Below are positions 1-8,540 of a stretch of 43,059 nucleotides of DNA, piece by piece. The position numbers and the translations under genes were made by a program. Origin of the DNA: an uncultured Clostridia bacterium (lineage in GTDB: Bacteria; Bacillota; Clostridia; Christensenellales; CAG-917); NCBI GenBank assembly GCA_947382865.1, contig CANDBF010000010.1, positions 1-43,059 on the forward strand. Direction: 5' to 3'. Below the pieces are notes generated by a model. The model ran no database searches. It had not been told where the DNA came from and saw only the letters and a list, made by a program, of their open reading frames with translations. Every line of letters starts with the position of its first letter. Within the stretch, counting starts at the first letter, position 1.

Positions 1-545
1 AAAGCGTTCCTATTCCGAGCGGGAGGGGAAAGCCCGAAGGGAAGGGGTGGGCTATAAATTTTAGAGTACCCGCCGTGCACCTTTGCAGAGTACGTCACCC
101 TCAGCCCGATAAGGAGTGAATACGACGAACACTCATTCAAGAGACTGCACTAGCGCGTGCAGGGCGCGCGCCTGCCTGAGTGCCGAGCTTGACGCTATGT
201 ACAAGCGAACAGGCAATTCTGTTTTCTGCCTGTGAGCGAGTGACATAAACAGAGCTCTATGCTTGTATATGCGAGCGCCGAGTTCCCCTCCCGTGAGCAA
301 CGTATTGTATAAGCAGAAAGTGTTTCTATTCCGAGCGGGAGCGGCGCGACGCGTTAAACTCACAATCCGGTGGATTGTGCGTAGCCTAAGCGAACGAGCG
401 GGCTTGCTTCGCAGACCGCGAAGTCGGAACAGCCCGAAGGGAAGGGGTGGGCTATTCATTTTAGAGTACTCGCCGTTTACTCTTGCAGAGTTCGACACCA
501 TCCAGCTTGAAGTGAACACGACGAGTCGCCGTTCAAGAGACTATT
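1..545. repeat. Compound copy of a dispersed mosaic repeat (copy A)
   Basis: Gene-free stretch made of repeated modules. Two partial copies of one module lie at about 9-145 and 329-541. Both hold the strings CCCGAAGGGAAGGGGTGGGC and TTCAAGAGACT; the second has about 85 extra bases. Bases 91-280 match 39704-39891 in the same orientation at roughly 85-90% identity by eye, and 329-502 match the reverse complement of 35626-35805. Weak hairpins (GTGCAC..GTAC type) sit at 73-97 and 471-496, in the same relative place as in the other copies. Open frames on both strands cross this region and look alike between copies A and C, but both strands being open suggests conserved DNA or RNA rather than a protein. 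The element may continue to the left of the window. It could be a non-autonomous mobile element or a structured RNA family; I do not recognise it. Confidence 0.8.
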
Positions 546-561
546 TCTCAATTTCTCGCCA

Positions 562-685
562 TTGACTTGAAATAAGAAACGTGATAAAATTTATGACGGT
601 ATTACAAGCGATTCGGTTGCCGTCATAATTCGGCTTCCGCGAAGCCTGTCCGATACCGAAATCAATCAGTAAAAGGGGAAAAGTA
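562..685 (+). promoter_or_regulatory. Promoter and structured leader of the APH-like kinase gene
   Basis: TTGACT (562-567), 17 bases, TAAAAT (585-590) is a good sigma-A promoter. The leader holds two perfect hairpins: TTATGACGG (591-599) with CCGTCATAA (620-628), and GGCTTC (632-637) with GAAGCC (641-646). A ribosome site AGGGG lies 7 bases or so before the ATG at 686. The first stem starts at about the expected transcription start, so it would cap the mRNA 5' end; it may stabilise the message or be regulatory. Confidence 0.6.
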
Positions 686-1438
686 ATGAAGCTCGATAAG
701 GTTATAGCGAAAAGAAGCAACAAAACCATCTATCGCGACGGCGACAGATGTATTAAGGTGTTCAATGCGGAGTATTCCAAGGCGGACGTGCTCAACGAGG
801 CGTTGAATCAGGCAAGAATAGAGGAAACGGGTCTGAATATCCCCAAGGTGCTTGCCGTTACTTTGTTGGAAGACGGCAAATGGGCAATCGTGACCGAATA
901 TATAGAGGGCAAAACGCTCGCGCAGCTTATGCAGGCGCATCCCGAGAAAAAGAACGAATACATCGAGCTTCTCGTCGATTTGCAGATGAACGTGCATACG
1001 AAGACCTCCCCTCTGCTTACAAAACTTAAAGACAAGATGAACCGCAAAATCTCCGCGACCTCCATCGACGCGACCACGCGTTACGATTTGCATACGAGGC
1101 TTGAAGGTATGCCCAAGCACAACAAGGTCTGCCACGGAGATTTCAATCCCTCCAACGTAATTATTTCAAAAGACAACGTGCCTTACATTATCGACTGGTC
1201 GCATGCAACGCAGGGCAACGCTTCTGCGGACGTGGCGCGCACGTATCTGTTGTTCTGCCTCGGCGGCGACAAGGAGGGCGCGGAATACTATCTCGATACC
1301 TTCTGCAAAAAGAGCGATACGGCAAAGCAGTACGTTCAGAAGTGGATTCCCATCGTCGCGGCTTCCCAGTCCGTAAAGGGCAACGAACAGGAAGTCGAGC
1401 TGCTTATGAGTTGGGTGGACGTCGTAGATTATCAGTAA
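686..1438 (+). CDS. Aminoglycoside phosphotransferase (APH)-fold small-molecule kinase
   Basis: 250 residues with a protein-kinase-like APH fold. The Brenner motif HGDFNPSN is at residues 150-157 (catalytic Asp152, Asn157), and the metal-binding aspartate is in YIIDWSH (Asp170), the APH counterpart of DFG. The N-lobe holds a lysine-containing strand around residues 20-26 (DRCIKVF). Family members phosphorylate aminoglycosides, choline, homoserine, methylthioribose or fructosamine, and many are of unknown substrate. Nothing here names the substrate, so antibiotic resistance should not be assumed. The gene is monocistronic: its own promoter is upstream and a strong terminator is downstream. It is flanked on both sides by copies of the dispersed repeat, and converges with the glmM-like gene. 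Confidence 0.85.
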   Translation: MKLDKVIAKRSNKTIYRDGDRCIKVFNAEYSKADVLNEALNQARIEETGLNIPKVLAVTLLEDGKWAIVTEYIEGKTLAQLMQAHPEKKNEYIELLVDLQMNVHTKTSPLLTKLKDKMNRKISATSIDATTRYDLHTRLEGMPKHNKVCHGDFNPSNVIISKDNVPYIIDWSHATQGNASADVARTYLLFCLGGDKEGAEYYLDTFCKKSDTAKQYVQKWIPIVAASQSVKGNEQEVELLMSWVDVVDYQ

Positions 1439-1455
1439 AAAAAATAAAATATATT

Positions 1456-1491
1456 TTAACGGCGCGCACCGATAAGGTACGCGCCGTTTTT
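1456..1491 (+). terminator. Rho-independent terminator after the APH-like gene
   Basis: AACGGCGCG (1458-1466) pairs with CGCGCCGTT (1480-1488), with an inner ACC/GGT pairing, followed by a T-rich run. It lies about 18 bases after the stop codon. Confidence 0.85.
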
Positions 1492-1512
1492 ATAACAGTG
1501 ACTTGTTTGTAC

Positions 1513-1612
1513 GGGGGGGGGTGTGAAAACGACGGGTCGACGTTCAAGAGACTGCACTGCGACGCGCAGGGCGCGGAGGAATGCGATTCGGGGGCTATTT
1601 TAATTAAAATAT
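1513..1612. repeat. Minimal copy of the dispersed repeat (copy B), with a nine-G tract
   Basis: A run of nine G residues (1513-1521) is followed by a short version of the repeat: the GACGTTCAAGAGACTGCAC core, the GCGCAGGGCGCG string and an AT-palindrome TTTTAATTAAAA near 1597-1606 that corresponds to CTTAATTAAAATTTCC at 40048-40062 in copy D. The copy lies between two convergent genes. It appears to be an internally deleted version, about 90 bases against roughly 390 in copy D. Confidence 0.6.
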
Positions 1613-1621
1613 TTACTCACT

Positions 1622-2983
1622 TTATTCGTGCTTGAATAATTCTTTTATGCCGTCGAAGGCGGCCTTGTAATCCTGCGAAAAGCATTCGTAGGCGATACGC
1701 ACGTACGGCTCAGTGCCGCTGGGACGTATGACAAGCCGTCCTTTTTTTCCGTATTCCTTTTCGGCGAGCTTTACCGTGCGCATGAAGTCCGCGCCGTTTA
1801 CGTACTGCGCGGGGTTTTCCGTGCGGATATTGAATTCCAGCATAGGGTAGGGCGTGTATTTGGGTAGACTGCCTATCGTCTTTTTTACTTCGAGGAGTGT
1901 GAGCGCGGTTATCAGCCCGTCGCCCGTGCAAGCGCGGTCCAGCATAAGGATATGTCCGCTTTTTTCGCCGCCGAGCAGGCACCCTGACTGTTTGAGTTTG
2001 TCCAGTATATGCTTGTCGCCTACGTCTACGCGAACGAGCGCCGTGTTGTGAAACGCGAGCTCACGTTGCAGTCGCGAATTGGTCAGTTGCGTGCCTACGA
2101 CGAATTTTTTGCGCAGCTTGCCCTGAATACGGTATAGCGTGCTCAAAGCCAGAAGTATTGCGTCGCCGTCGTACAGCCTGCCGTTCACGACCGCAAGCGC
2201 TCTGTCGCCGTCTCCGTCGAAAGCGAAGCCTATCTCGTCCTTTGCCACCTTTGCCGTGAATTTGTCCATATGCGTAGAGCCGCAGTCCACGTTTACAAGG
2301 CTTCCGTCCCTCTCGTCGTTGAGGGCGCGAACTTCGGCGCCGAGCGCGCGGAAAATATCGGAAGACAGCTCCGCCATGCAGCCGTGGGCGCAGTCAAGGC
2401 ACACCTTCATACCGTCGAAGCGCGGGAAAGAATTGCGAATATGCTTGGCGTACAAAAATTCCGCGCCGTCTACTATTCGGATGCGGTGGTTCTGCTTTGA
2501 CAGCCTTATGGATAGCGTACTGCTTATCTCGTCGTCGGTAAGACAGTCCGCGGCTACGCATTCCCTCGCGCCGCGCAGGACGTCGCCGTTTGCGAGCTCG
2601 AAAAGTCTTTGGTCGAGAGCGTTTTCTTCTTCGGGCGGGAGCTTCATTCCGCTTTTCCCGAATACCTTCAAGCCGTTGAAGCAGGGCTCGTTGTGGGACG
2701 CCGTTATCATAACCGCATAGTCCGCGTTTTCTTCTTTGGCCGTATACGCGAGCGCGGGAGTCGGCAAAACTCCCGTAAGCCAAATATGCGCGCTTCCCGT
2801 CAGCAGTCCCTTGCACAGCTGTTTTTCGATATCCGAGGAATGCGTGCGCACGTCTCTCGCGACAATGATTTTGCCGCCCTTTTCAGACAGCGCGCTCCCG
2901 AGAAGATAGGGAATATCGTTGTCCAGCAACGTCTGCGCTCTGTCTCTTATACCGTCAGTTCCGAAATAATACATACTTGACAT
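1622..2983 (-). CDS. glmM: Phosphoglucosamine mutase-like phosphohexomutase (GlmM type)
   Basis: 453 residues, the family's usual length. GlmM converts glucosamine-6-phosphate to glucosamine-1-phosphate on the way to UDP-GlcNAc for peptidoglycan. Visible motifs: N-terminal YFGTDGIRD, the phosphoserine loop TASHN (Ser96), the metal loop DGDGDR (256-261), the sugar-binding GGEKSGH loop, and the C-terminal phosphate-binding RPSGTEP. The GTDGIRD and GEKSGH loops favour GlmM over PGM/PMM. The start is uncertain: ATG at 2983 or at 2974 (fourth codon); neither has a clear Shine-Dalgarno. It lies downstream of trxB on the same strand after a 187-base gap in which I see no convincing terminator, so co-transcription is possible. 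It converges with the APH-like gene. Confidence 0.9.
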   Translation of the reverse strand: MSSMYYFGTDGIRDRAQTLLDNDIPYLLGSALSEKGGKIIVARDVRTHSSDIEKQLCKGLLTGSAHIWLTGVLPTPALAYTAKEENADYAVMITASHNEPCFNGLKVFGKSGMKLPPEEENALDQRLFELANGDVLRGARECVAADCLTDDEISSTLSIRLSKQNHRIRIVDGAEFLYAKHIRNSFPRFDGMKVCLDCAHGCMAELSSDIFRALGAEVRALNDERDGSLVNVDCGSTHMDKFTAKVAKDEIGFAFDGDGDRALAVVNGRLYDGDAILLALSTLYRIQGKLRKKFVVGTQLTNSRLQRELAFHNTALVRVDVGDKHILDKLKQSGCLLGGEKSGHILMLDRACTGDGLITALTLLEVKKTIGSLPKYTPYPMLEFNIRTENPAQYVNGADFMRTVKLAEKEYGKKGRLVIRPSGTEPYVRIAYECFSQDYKAAFDGIKELFKHE

Positions 2984-3170
2984 TATATGTGCGGGCGCGT
3001 AATTATGTTTTGATGATTTTGACTGCGTTTGTAAGTTTTTGTCTTAACGCTTAAAGAGGAAAAGAATACAAAAAAATGACACCGTCGGCGGCAAGTCGTT
3101 TGAGCGCGGGGAAGCGTAAAGCGTTTTGCGCGCCGTAACGGCGACGTTGATATGTCTTTGGGAAATGCGT

Positions 3171-4094
3171 TTACTTGTTTTGCATAAGGAATTTCGCAGC
3201 GGAATCTGCGGCAATCGCGCCGTCGGCGCAGGCAGTCACTATCTGGCGCAGCGACTTGCTTCTCACGTCGCCCGCGGCATAAACACCGTCTATGTTCGTC
3301 CTCATATTTTCGTCCGTCACAATGTAGCCGCGCTCGTCGAGCGCGACGTTTTTCAGCCACACGGAGTTGGGCGTTTTCCCGATTGCTATAAACACTCCGT
3401 CAACCGAAACGTCGGTTAAAGTGCCGTTTTTTATATCTTTAAGCACCATTTCGGAGAGTTTATCGTCGCCCGATAGCGCGCTCACGGAGCTGTTCCAAAC
3501 AATTTCCACCTTTGACGCGAGCAGTCTGTCCACGAGTATTTTGTCCGCTGCGAGCTTGTCCGTGCGGGTCACGAGAATGGTTTTGCCCGCCAGCTTTTCG
3601 AGGTACAGAGCGTCCACGACCGCAGTGTTTCCGCCGCCTATCACGGCTACGGTTTTGCCCTTGAAGAATGCGCCGTCGCAGGTGGCGCAGTAGGATACGC
3701 CTCTGCCGCGGAATTCCTCTTCGCCGCGTACTCCCGTCTTTAGCGGGGAAGCGCCCGTAGTCACTATCACGCATTTCGCGTTTAGGACGTCGCCGTTTGA
3801 AAGCGTAAGTTTTTTGACGGACGAATCCGTATCCAGCGACACGACGTTTTCAAAAACGAATTCCGCGCCCGCGTCCTTGCACTGTTCGAGCATCGTATAG
3901 CACAGCGAAAAGCCGTCCGTGTGCTTGAAGCCGGGATAGTTTTCTATATCCGAGGTCGTGGAGGCGAGTCCGCCCACCGCCGCCTTTTCCGTCACGACGC
4001 ATTTAAGACCCGCTCTTGCTGCGTATATACCTGCCGTGAGTCCGGCAGGCCCCGCGCCAATGATTGCAATATCGTAAATTTCGTTTTTTTCCAT
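3171..4094 (-). CDS. trxB: Thioredoxin reductase (thioredoxin-disulfide reductase)
   Basis: 307 residues, typical of the low-molecular-weight bacterial enzyme. It reduces thioredoxin with NADPH through FAD and a redox disulfide. FAD-binding GAGPAG is at 13-18, the active-site CATC is at Cys136-Cys139 followed by DGAFF, the NADPH-binding GGGNTAV is near 153-159, and the C-terminal FAD motif YAAGDVR is present. No thioredoxin gene is visible nearby. The start at 4094 lies only six bases after a TATAAT box, so the mRNA probably begins at or next to the ATG, with no ribosome site. It is divergent from asnS across 181 bases holding a perfect palindrome. Confidence 0.95.
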   Translation of the reverse strand: MEKNEIYDIAIIGAGPAGLTAGIYAARAGLKCVVTEKAAVGGLASTTSDIENYPGFKHTDGFSLCYTMLEQCKDAGAEFVFENVVSLDTDSSVKKLTLSNGDVLNAKCVIVTTGASPLKTGVRGEEEFRGRGVSYCATCDGAFFKGKTVAVIGGGNTAVVDALYLEKLAGKTILVTRTDKLAADKILVDRLLASKVEIVWNSSVSALSGDDKLSEMVLKDIKNGTLTDVSVDGVFIAIGKTPNSVWLKNVALDERGYIVTDENMRTNIDGVYAAGDVRSKSLRQIVTACADGAIAADSAAKFLMQNK

Positions 4095-4100
4095 ATTTTA

Positions 4101-4130
4101 ATTATATCCGCCACGCCGCCGAATAGTCAA
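4101..4130 (-). promoter_or_regulatory. trxB promoter, apparently leaderless
   Basis: On the minus strand TTGACT (4125-4130), 18 bases, TATAAT (4101-4106), then six bases TAAAAT and the ATG at 4094. A start of transcription seven bases after the -10 box falls on the start codon. Confidence 0.65.
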
Positions 4131-4147
4131 CGGTCGATGTGATAAAG

Positions 4148-4160
4148 TGCAATTATTGCA
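4148..4160. promoter_or_regulatory. Perfect palindrome between divergent trxB and asnS promoters
   Basis: TGCAAT-T-ATTGCA is a perfect 13-base inverted repeat midway between the two -35 boxes. It has the size and symmetry of an operator for a dimeric repressor or activator. No regulator can be named. Confidence 0.4.
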
Positions 4161-4188
4161 ATCGATAGGGAAACGCGCGTAAAAGTGC

Positions 4189-4217
4189 TTTACAAAATTC
4201 CTCTAAATATATATAAT
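4189..4217 (+). promoter_or_regulatory. Promoter of the asnS-asnA-aspS cluster
   Basis: TTTACA (4189-4194), 17 bases, TATAAT (4212-4217). The expected leader is about 50 bases with GGAGAG before the asnS ATG. I see no T-box stem or antiterminator in so short a leader. Confidence 0.7.
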
Positions 4218-4275
4218 TACAAAATATAACGATAAAAACGCGGCAAAAGCGGCGGAATTTGTTCGGAGAGAATGT

Positions 4276-5664
4276 ATGAAGAATCTCGACATTTCGGAAA
4301 TCATAGTAAACGGCGCGGCGTACGAGGGCAAGCGCGTGAACGTCGCAGGCTGGGTGCGCACCGCGCGCGACAGCAAGACTATGGCGTTTCTCGCGATAAA
4401 CGACGGCACGACTCTAAGACATCTTCAACTCGTTATAGACAAATCGAAGTTTGCCGACGAGGCGCTTGCGCCCGTTATGAAAAACGGAGCTTCCGTTTCG
4501 GCGGACGGCGTGGTCGTAAGGGCGATGAAAGAGGGAGAGTACGAGATAAACGTCGAGCAAATAAGTCTTCTCGGCGACTGTCCGTCCGATTATCCTCTTC
4601 AAAAGAAATATCATTCGATGGAATTTCTGCGCACCATACCTCATCTTAGACCGCGCACAAACACCTTCAACGCAATGCTTCGCGTGCGCTCCAAGCTGAG
4701 CTTCGCGATACACCGTTTCTTTCAGGAAAGAGGCTTTTGCTATATCCATACTCCAATCATCACCGGGAGCGACTGCGAGGGAGCGGGCGAGATTTTCCGC
4801 GTGACGACAAACTGCTACGCCGACGCAAAGACCGTCGGGGACGAGGCGGCGTATCTTGCAAACGACTTTTTTAAGCGTAAGGCGGGACTTACGGTGAGCG
4901 GACAGCTCGAAGGCGAGGTCGCGGCTATGGCGATGGGAAAGATTTATACCTTCGGTCCCACCTTCCGCGCAGAGAACAGCAATACCCCGAGGCACGCCGC
5001 AGAGTTCTGGCAGGTGGAGCCCGAGGTCGCGTTCGCGAAGCTCGACGATATCATTGCCATCGCGACGGATATGATAAAATATATCATCAAGGCTGTGCTT
5101 GACGAATGCGGCGAGGAACTGGCGTTTTTCGAGAAGGCGTTCGAGGCGGGTTTGCGCGATAAGCTCAGGCACGTTGTGGACAGCGATTTCGTAGTGCTCG
5201 ATTACGGCGAGGCGATAAAAATACTCGAAAAGAGCGGAGAAAAGTTCCAGTACCCCGTTTCATGGGGATTGGATTTGCAGTCCGAGCACGAGAGATATAT
5301 CACGGAAAAGGTGTTCAACAAACCCGTTTTTGTGACCAACTATCCCAAGAAGATAAAATCCTTTTATATGAAGCAGAACGACGACGGACTTACGGTCGCG
5401 GCGACGGATTTGCTCGTCCCCGGTGTGGGCGAGATTATAGGTTGCAGCGAGCGCGAGGCGGACTACGGCAAGCTGAAAGAGGCTATGGTCGAAAGAGGAA
5501 TGAATCTTGCCGATTACGAGGGTTATATGGATTTGCGCAAGTACGGAAGCGTGCCGCACAGCGGCTTCGGTCTGGGGCTCGAACGCATGCTTATGTACGT
5601 GACGGGCATAGGCAATATCCGCGACGTACAGCTCTATTCCCGCACGGCGGGGGATTTGATGTAG
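4276..5664 (+). CDS. asnS: Asparaginyl-tRNA synthetase
   Basis: 462 residues. Class II synthetase that charges tRNA-Asn directly. An N-terminal OB-fold anticodon-binding domain covers about 1-100 (VAGWVRTARDSKTMAF). The catalytic core follows, with motif 2 in FRAENSNTPRHAAEFWQVEPE (about 231-251) and motif 3 in GFGLGLERML near the C-terminus. The NTPRH element and ECRA-type binding region fit AsnRS rather than AspRS. A GGAGAG ribosome site lies about 6 bases before the ATG. First gene of a cluster with asnA and aspS; asnA starts 12 bases after the stop codon, which points to a shared mRNA. Confidence 0.95.
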   Translation: MKNLDISEIIVNGAAYEGKRVNVAGWVRTARDSKTMAFLAINDGTTLRHLQLVIDKSKFADEALAPVMKNGASVSADGVVVRAMKEGEYEINVEQISLLGDCPSDYPLQKKYHSMEFLRTIPHLRPRTNTFNAMLRVRSKLSFAIHRFFQERGFCYIHTPIITGSDCEGAGEIFRVTTNCYADAKTVGDEAAYLANDFFKRKAGLTVSGQLEGEVAAMAMGKIYTFGPTFRAENSNTPRHAAEFWQVEPEVAFAKLDDIIAIATDMIKYIIKAVLDECGEELAFFEKAFEAGLRDKLRHVVDSDFVVLDYGEAIKILEKSGEKFQYPVSWGLDLQSEHERYITEKVFNKPVFVTNYPKKIKSFYMKQNDDGLTVAATDLLVPGVGEIIGCSEREADYGKLKEAMVERGMNLADYEGYMDLRKYGSVPHSGFGLGLERMLMYVTGIGNIRDVQLYSRTAGDLM

Positions 5665-5676
5665 GCGGTGGCGCGG

Positions 5677-6681
5677 ATGCTTATCATTCCCGAGGGATAC
5701 AGGCAGCGGCTGAGCGTGCGCGAGACCGAGAAGGCGATAAAGTTCGTAAAAGACGCGTTTCAAAGAAATCTCGTCAGAAATTTCGGCTTTGAAAGGGTGT
5801 CGGCGCCTCTTTTCGTGCTTAGCGGAACGGGCGTAAACGACGATCTTAACGGAGTGGAAAGACCCGTCGCGTTCGATATATCCTCGCTCGGCGGAGCGGG
5901 GGCGGAGATAGTGCACAGCCTCGCAAAGTGGAAGAGGCTTGCTCTCAAAAGATACGGTTTCAGAAGCGGCGAGGGCATATATACCGATATGAACGCCATT
6001 CGCAGAGACGATACGTGCGACAATCAGCACAGCATATACGTCGACCAATGGGACTGGGAGATGGTGATAAGCAGGGAACAGCGCAACGTCGAATTTCTCA
6101 AAATGGCGGTCACGAGGATTGTCGCGGCGATTGTGAATACGCTTGCGGATACAAAGGCGCATTTCCCGTCCATAGATCTGACGCTGAAAAAGAAGGTGAC
6201 TTTCGTCACCGCGCAGGAAGCCTTAGACAGATATCCCGAGCTTACGCCGCACGAGAGGGAGCGGATGCTCGCAAGGGAATACGGCACGGTGTTTCTTATG
6301 GGGATAGGCGGCGCGCTGTCCGACGGAAAGCCGCACGACGGAAGAGCTCCCGACTACGACGACTGGGCGCTCAACGGAGACATAATCTTCTACGACGAGG
6401 TGCTTGACGACAGCATAGAGCTGTCCTCGATGGGCGTGCGCGTGGACGGCGAGAGCTTGAAACGCCAGCTGGAAATCGCGAGAGCGACGGACAGGCTCGC
6501 GTACGAATATCACAGACAGGTGATTTCGGGAGAGCTGCCGCTCACGATAGGCGGCGGAATAGGACAGTCGAGGCTTTGTATGCTCCTATTGCAAAAGGCG
6601 CATATAGGCGAGGTGCAGGTGGGGCTGTGGGACGGCGAATCCCGCGCGCGATGCGAAAAGGCAGGGATAAAGCTACTGTGA
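5677..6681 (+). CDS. asnA: Aspartate--ammonia ligase (asparagine synthetase A)
   Basis: 334 residues from the ATG at 5677. AsnA makes asparagine from aspartate, ammonia and ATP. Family landmarks are IIPEGYRQRL at the start, FVLSGTGVNDDLNGVERPVAFD, GFRSGEGIYTDMNAIRRDD, VDQWDWE and the C-terminal GGGIGQSR motif 3. A GTG at 5668 is in frame, but a GGCGGTGG sequence (5664-5671) is spaced for the ATG, and MLIIPEGY matches the usual N-terminus. AsnA is itself derived from the class II AsnRS/AspRS catalytic core, and here it sits between those two genes. Its product feeds the enzyme encoded just upstream. Confidence 0.95.
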   Translation: MLIIPEGYRQRLSVRETEKAIKFVKDAFQRNLVRNFGFERVSAPLFVLSGTGVNDDLNGVERPVAFDISSLGGAGAEIVHSLAKWKRLALKRYGFRSGEGIYTDMNAIRRDDTCDNQHSIYVDQWDWEMVISREQRNVEFLKMAVTRIVAAIVNTLADTKAHFPSIDLTLKKKVTFVTAQEALDRYPELTPHERERMLAREYGTVFLMGIGGALSDGKPHDGRAPDYDDWALNGDIIFYDEVLDDSIELSSMGVRVDGESLKRQLEIARATDRLAYEYHRQVISGELPLTIGGGIGQSRLCMLLLQKAHIGEVQVGLWDGESRARCEKAGIKLL

Positions 6682-6733
6682 CTTCGGGCTGAAATCCGAG
6701 TATATATAAAATTCACTCATTGACGAGGCTGAT

Positions 6734-8497
6734 ATGATAATGCGTACACACAACTGCGGCGAATTGCGCGACGGCGACGTGGGTAAAAGAGTTAAGCTCT
6801 GCGGCTGGCTGAGCAGCATACGCGATCTGGGCGCGGTGATATTCTTTGTCATACGCGACTTTTACGGATATACTCAGGCGGTCGTGTCCGACGAGGATAA
6901 AAAGGAACTGATACGTTCTATTCCGCGCGAGAGCACGGTGTCCGTCGAGGGGACGGTTATGCTTCGCAGCGCGCCCAATCCCGATATGCCCACGGGTCTT
7001 ATCGAGATAGACCCCGAGAAAATCGAGGTGCTGGGCAGATGTTACGAACAGCTTCCCTTCGAGGTGGCGACCTCCACGCAGTCGAGAGAGGACGTGCGTC
7101 TGAAATACCGCTTCCTCGATTTGCGCAATCCCGAGGTCAAGGATAAGATAGTTTTCCGCTCCAAGGTTGTGAGCTGGCTGCGCAACAAGATGACGGAGCT
7201 CGGCTTCCTTGAAATTACGACCCCGATACTCACTTCGAGCTCTCCCGAGGGCGCGAGAGACTATATCGTGCCGTCGAGGCTGTATCCGGGGCATTTTTAC
7301 GCGTTGCCGCAGGCTCCGCAGCAGTATAAGCAGCTGCTGATGACCTCCGGCTTCGACAAGTATTTCCAGATAGCTCCCTGCTTCCGCGACGAGGACGCGA
7401 GAGCTGACAGAAGCCCCGGCGAGTTTTATCAGCTGGATACGGAAATGTGCTTCGCTACGCAGGAGGACGTTTTCGAGGTCATGGAGCAGGTGCTCTCGGG
7501 CGTATTCAAAGAGTTCGCGCCCAAGGGCTATAAGGTGGACGATGCTCCTTTCAGAAGGATAGCGTACCGAGACGCGATGCGCGATTACGGCACGGACAAG
7601 CCCGACCTTCGCAATCCGCTTATCGTGAAGGACGTGACGGATATTCTGAGAGGAAAAGCTCCCTTCTTCGACGAAGCCAAGACGATAAAGGCTATCGCGG
7701 TCAACGGCTTTAACGAGACGAGAAAGTGGATAGACGCGCTCGCCGAGAGAGCCAAGCAGAACGGCGCGAGCAATTTGTACTGGTTCAAGCTGGACGAAAG
7801 CGGTGCTGCTGTCGGCGGCATCGCGAAATTCGTAGCAGATTGCACGCAGGCGCTCAAAGAAAGACTGGACTTGCAAGCGAGCGGATTTGTTGCTATACTT
7901 GCAGAGGACAAGGGCGTTGAAAAACAGGCAGGCTACGTGCGTACGGAGCTGGGCGCGGGGCTCAATCTGATTGAAAAGGATGCGTTCCGTTTCTGCTGGA
8001 TAGTAGACTTCCCGATGTACGAGTACGACGACGAGGGCGTTTTGGGCTTCTGTCACAATCCGTTCTCTATGCCGCAGGGCGGACTCGACGCGCTTAACGG
8101 CAAGAATCCGCTGGATATACTGGCGTATCAGTACGACAGCGTAGTCAACGGCGTGGAGCTAAGCTCCGGCGCGGTGAGAAACCACGAGCCCGCCATTATG
8201 GAGCGCGCGTTTGAAATCGTCGGATACGGCAAAGATGTTATAGAGGAGAAATTCTCCGCGCTGTACAACGCGTTCAAGTTCGGAGCGCCGCCGCACGCGG
8301 GAATAGCCCCCGGCGTGGACAGAATAGTTATGCTTCTCACGGGCGAGCAGAGCATAAGGGAAATCATCACCTTCCCGATGGACAGAAACGCGAGGGATAT
8401 CCTGATGGGCGCGCCCTCGGCAGTGACTGAAAAGCAGCTCGACGATGTGCATATCAAAGTCGTTATGCCTAAGGCGGACGGAAAAGCCGCGGAATAA
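6734..8497 (+). CDS. aspS: Aspartyl-tRNA synthetase, bacterial type
   Basis: 587 residues, full bacterial length. Order: OB-fold anticodon-binding domain (about 1-105), class II core beginning near residue 115 with LKYRFLDLRN, motif 2 FRDEDARADRSPGEFYQLD (217-235), the bacterial GAD insertion domain (roughly 290-430), and motif 3 in GIAPGVDRIVML followed by EIITFP. Since AsnRS and AsnA are both encoded next to it, it is likely the discriminating form that charges only tRNA-Asp; this is inference. It follows asnA by 52 bases with no terminator. A second in-frame ATG lies two codons inside. Confidence 0.95.
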   Translation: MIMRTHNCGELRDGDVGKRVKLCGWLSSIRDLGAVIFFVIRDFYGYTQAVVSDEDKKELIRSIPRESTVSVEGTVMLRSAPNPDMPTGLIEIDPEKIEVLGRCYEQLPFEVATSTQSREDVRLKYRFLDLRNPEVKDKIVFRSKVVSWLRNKMTELGFLEITTPILTSSSPEGARDYIVPSRLYPGHFYALPQAPQQYKQLLMTSGFDKYFQIAPCFRDEDARADRSPGEFYQLDTEMCFATQEDVFEVMEQVLSGVFKEFAPKGYKVDDAPFRRIAYRDAMRDYGTDKPDLRNPLIVKDVTDILRGKAPFFDEAKTIKAIAVNGFNETRKWIDALAERAKQNGASNLYWFKLDESGAAVGGIAKFVADCTQALKERLDLQASGFVAILAEDKGVEKQAGYVRTELGAGLNLIEKDAFRFCWIVDFPMYEYDDEGVLGFCHNPFSMPQGGLDALNGKNPLDILAYQYDSVVNGVELSSGAVRNHEPAIMERAFEIVGYGKDVIEEKFSALYNAFKFGAPPHAGIAPGVDRIVMLLTGEQSIREIITFPMDRNARDILMGAPSAVTEKQLDDVHIKVVMPKADGKAAE

Positions 8498-8540
8498 AAA
8501 AGGATACAATGACGGGAATTATTCCCCTTTGGAGAAATAT

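Noticed and set aside
133..565. Overlapping open frames on both strands in repeat copy A, similar to frames in copy C
   Set aside because: Both strands are open and look alike between copies, there is no ribosome site, and the frames are Arg/Ser-rich. Conserved DNA of the repeat explains this better than a protein.
686..1438. Antibiotic-resistance aminoglycoside kinase
   Set aside because: Only the general APH fold motifs are visible; most such proteins in Clostridia have unknown or metabolic substrates.
4224..4275. T-box leader before asnS
   Set aside because: The stretch from the promoter to the ATG is about 50 bases, far too short for a T-box, and no TGGNACCGCG-type sequence is present.
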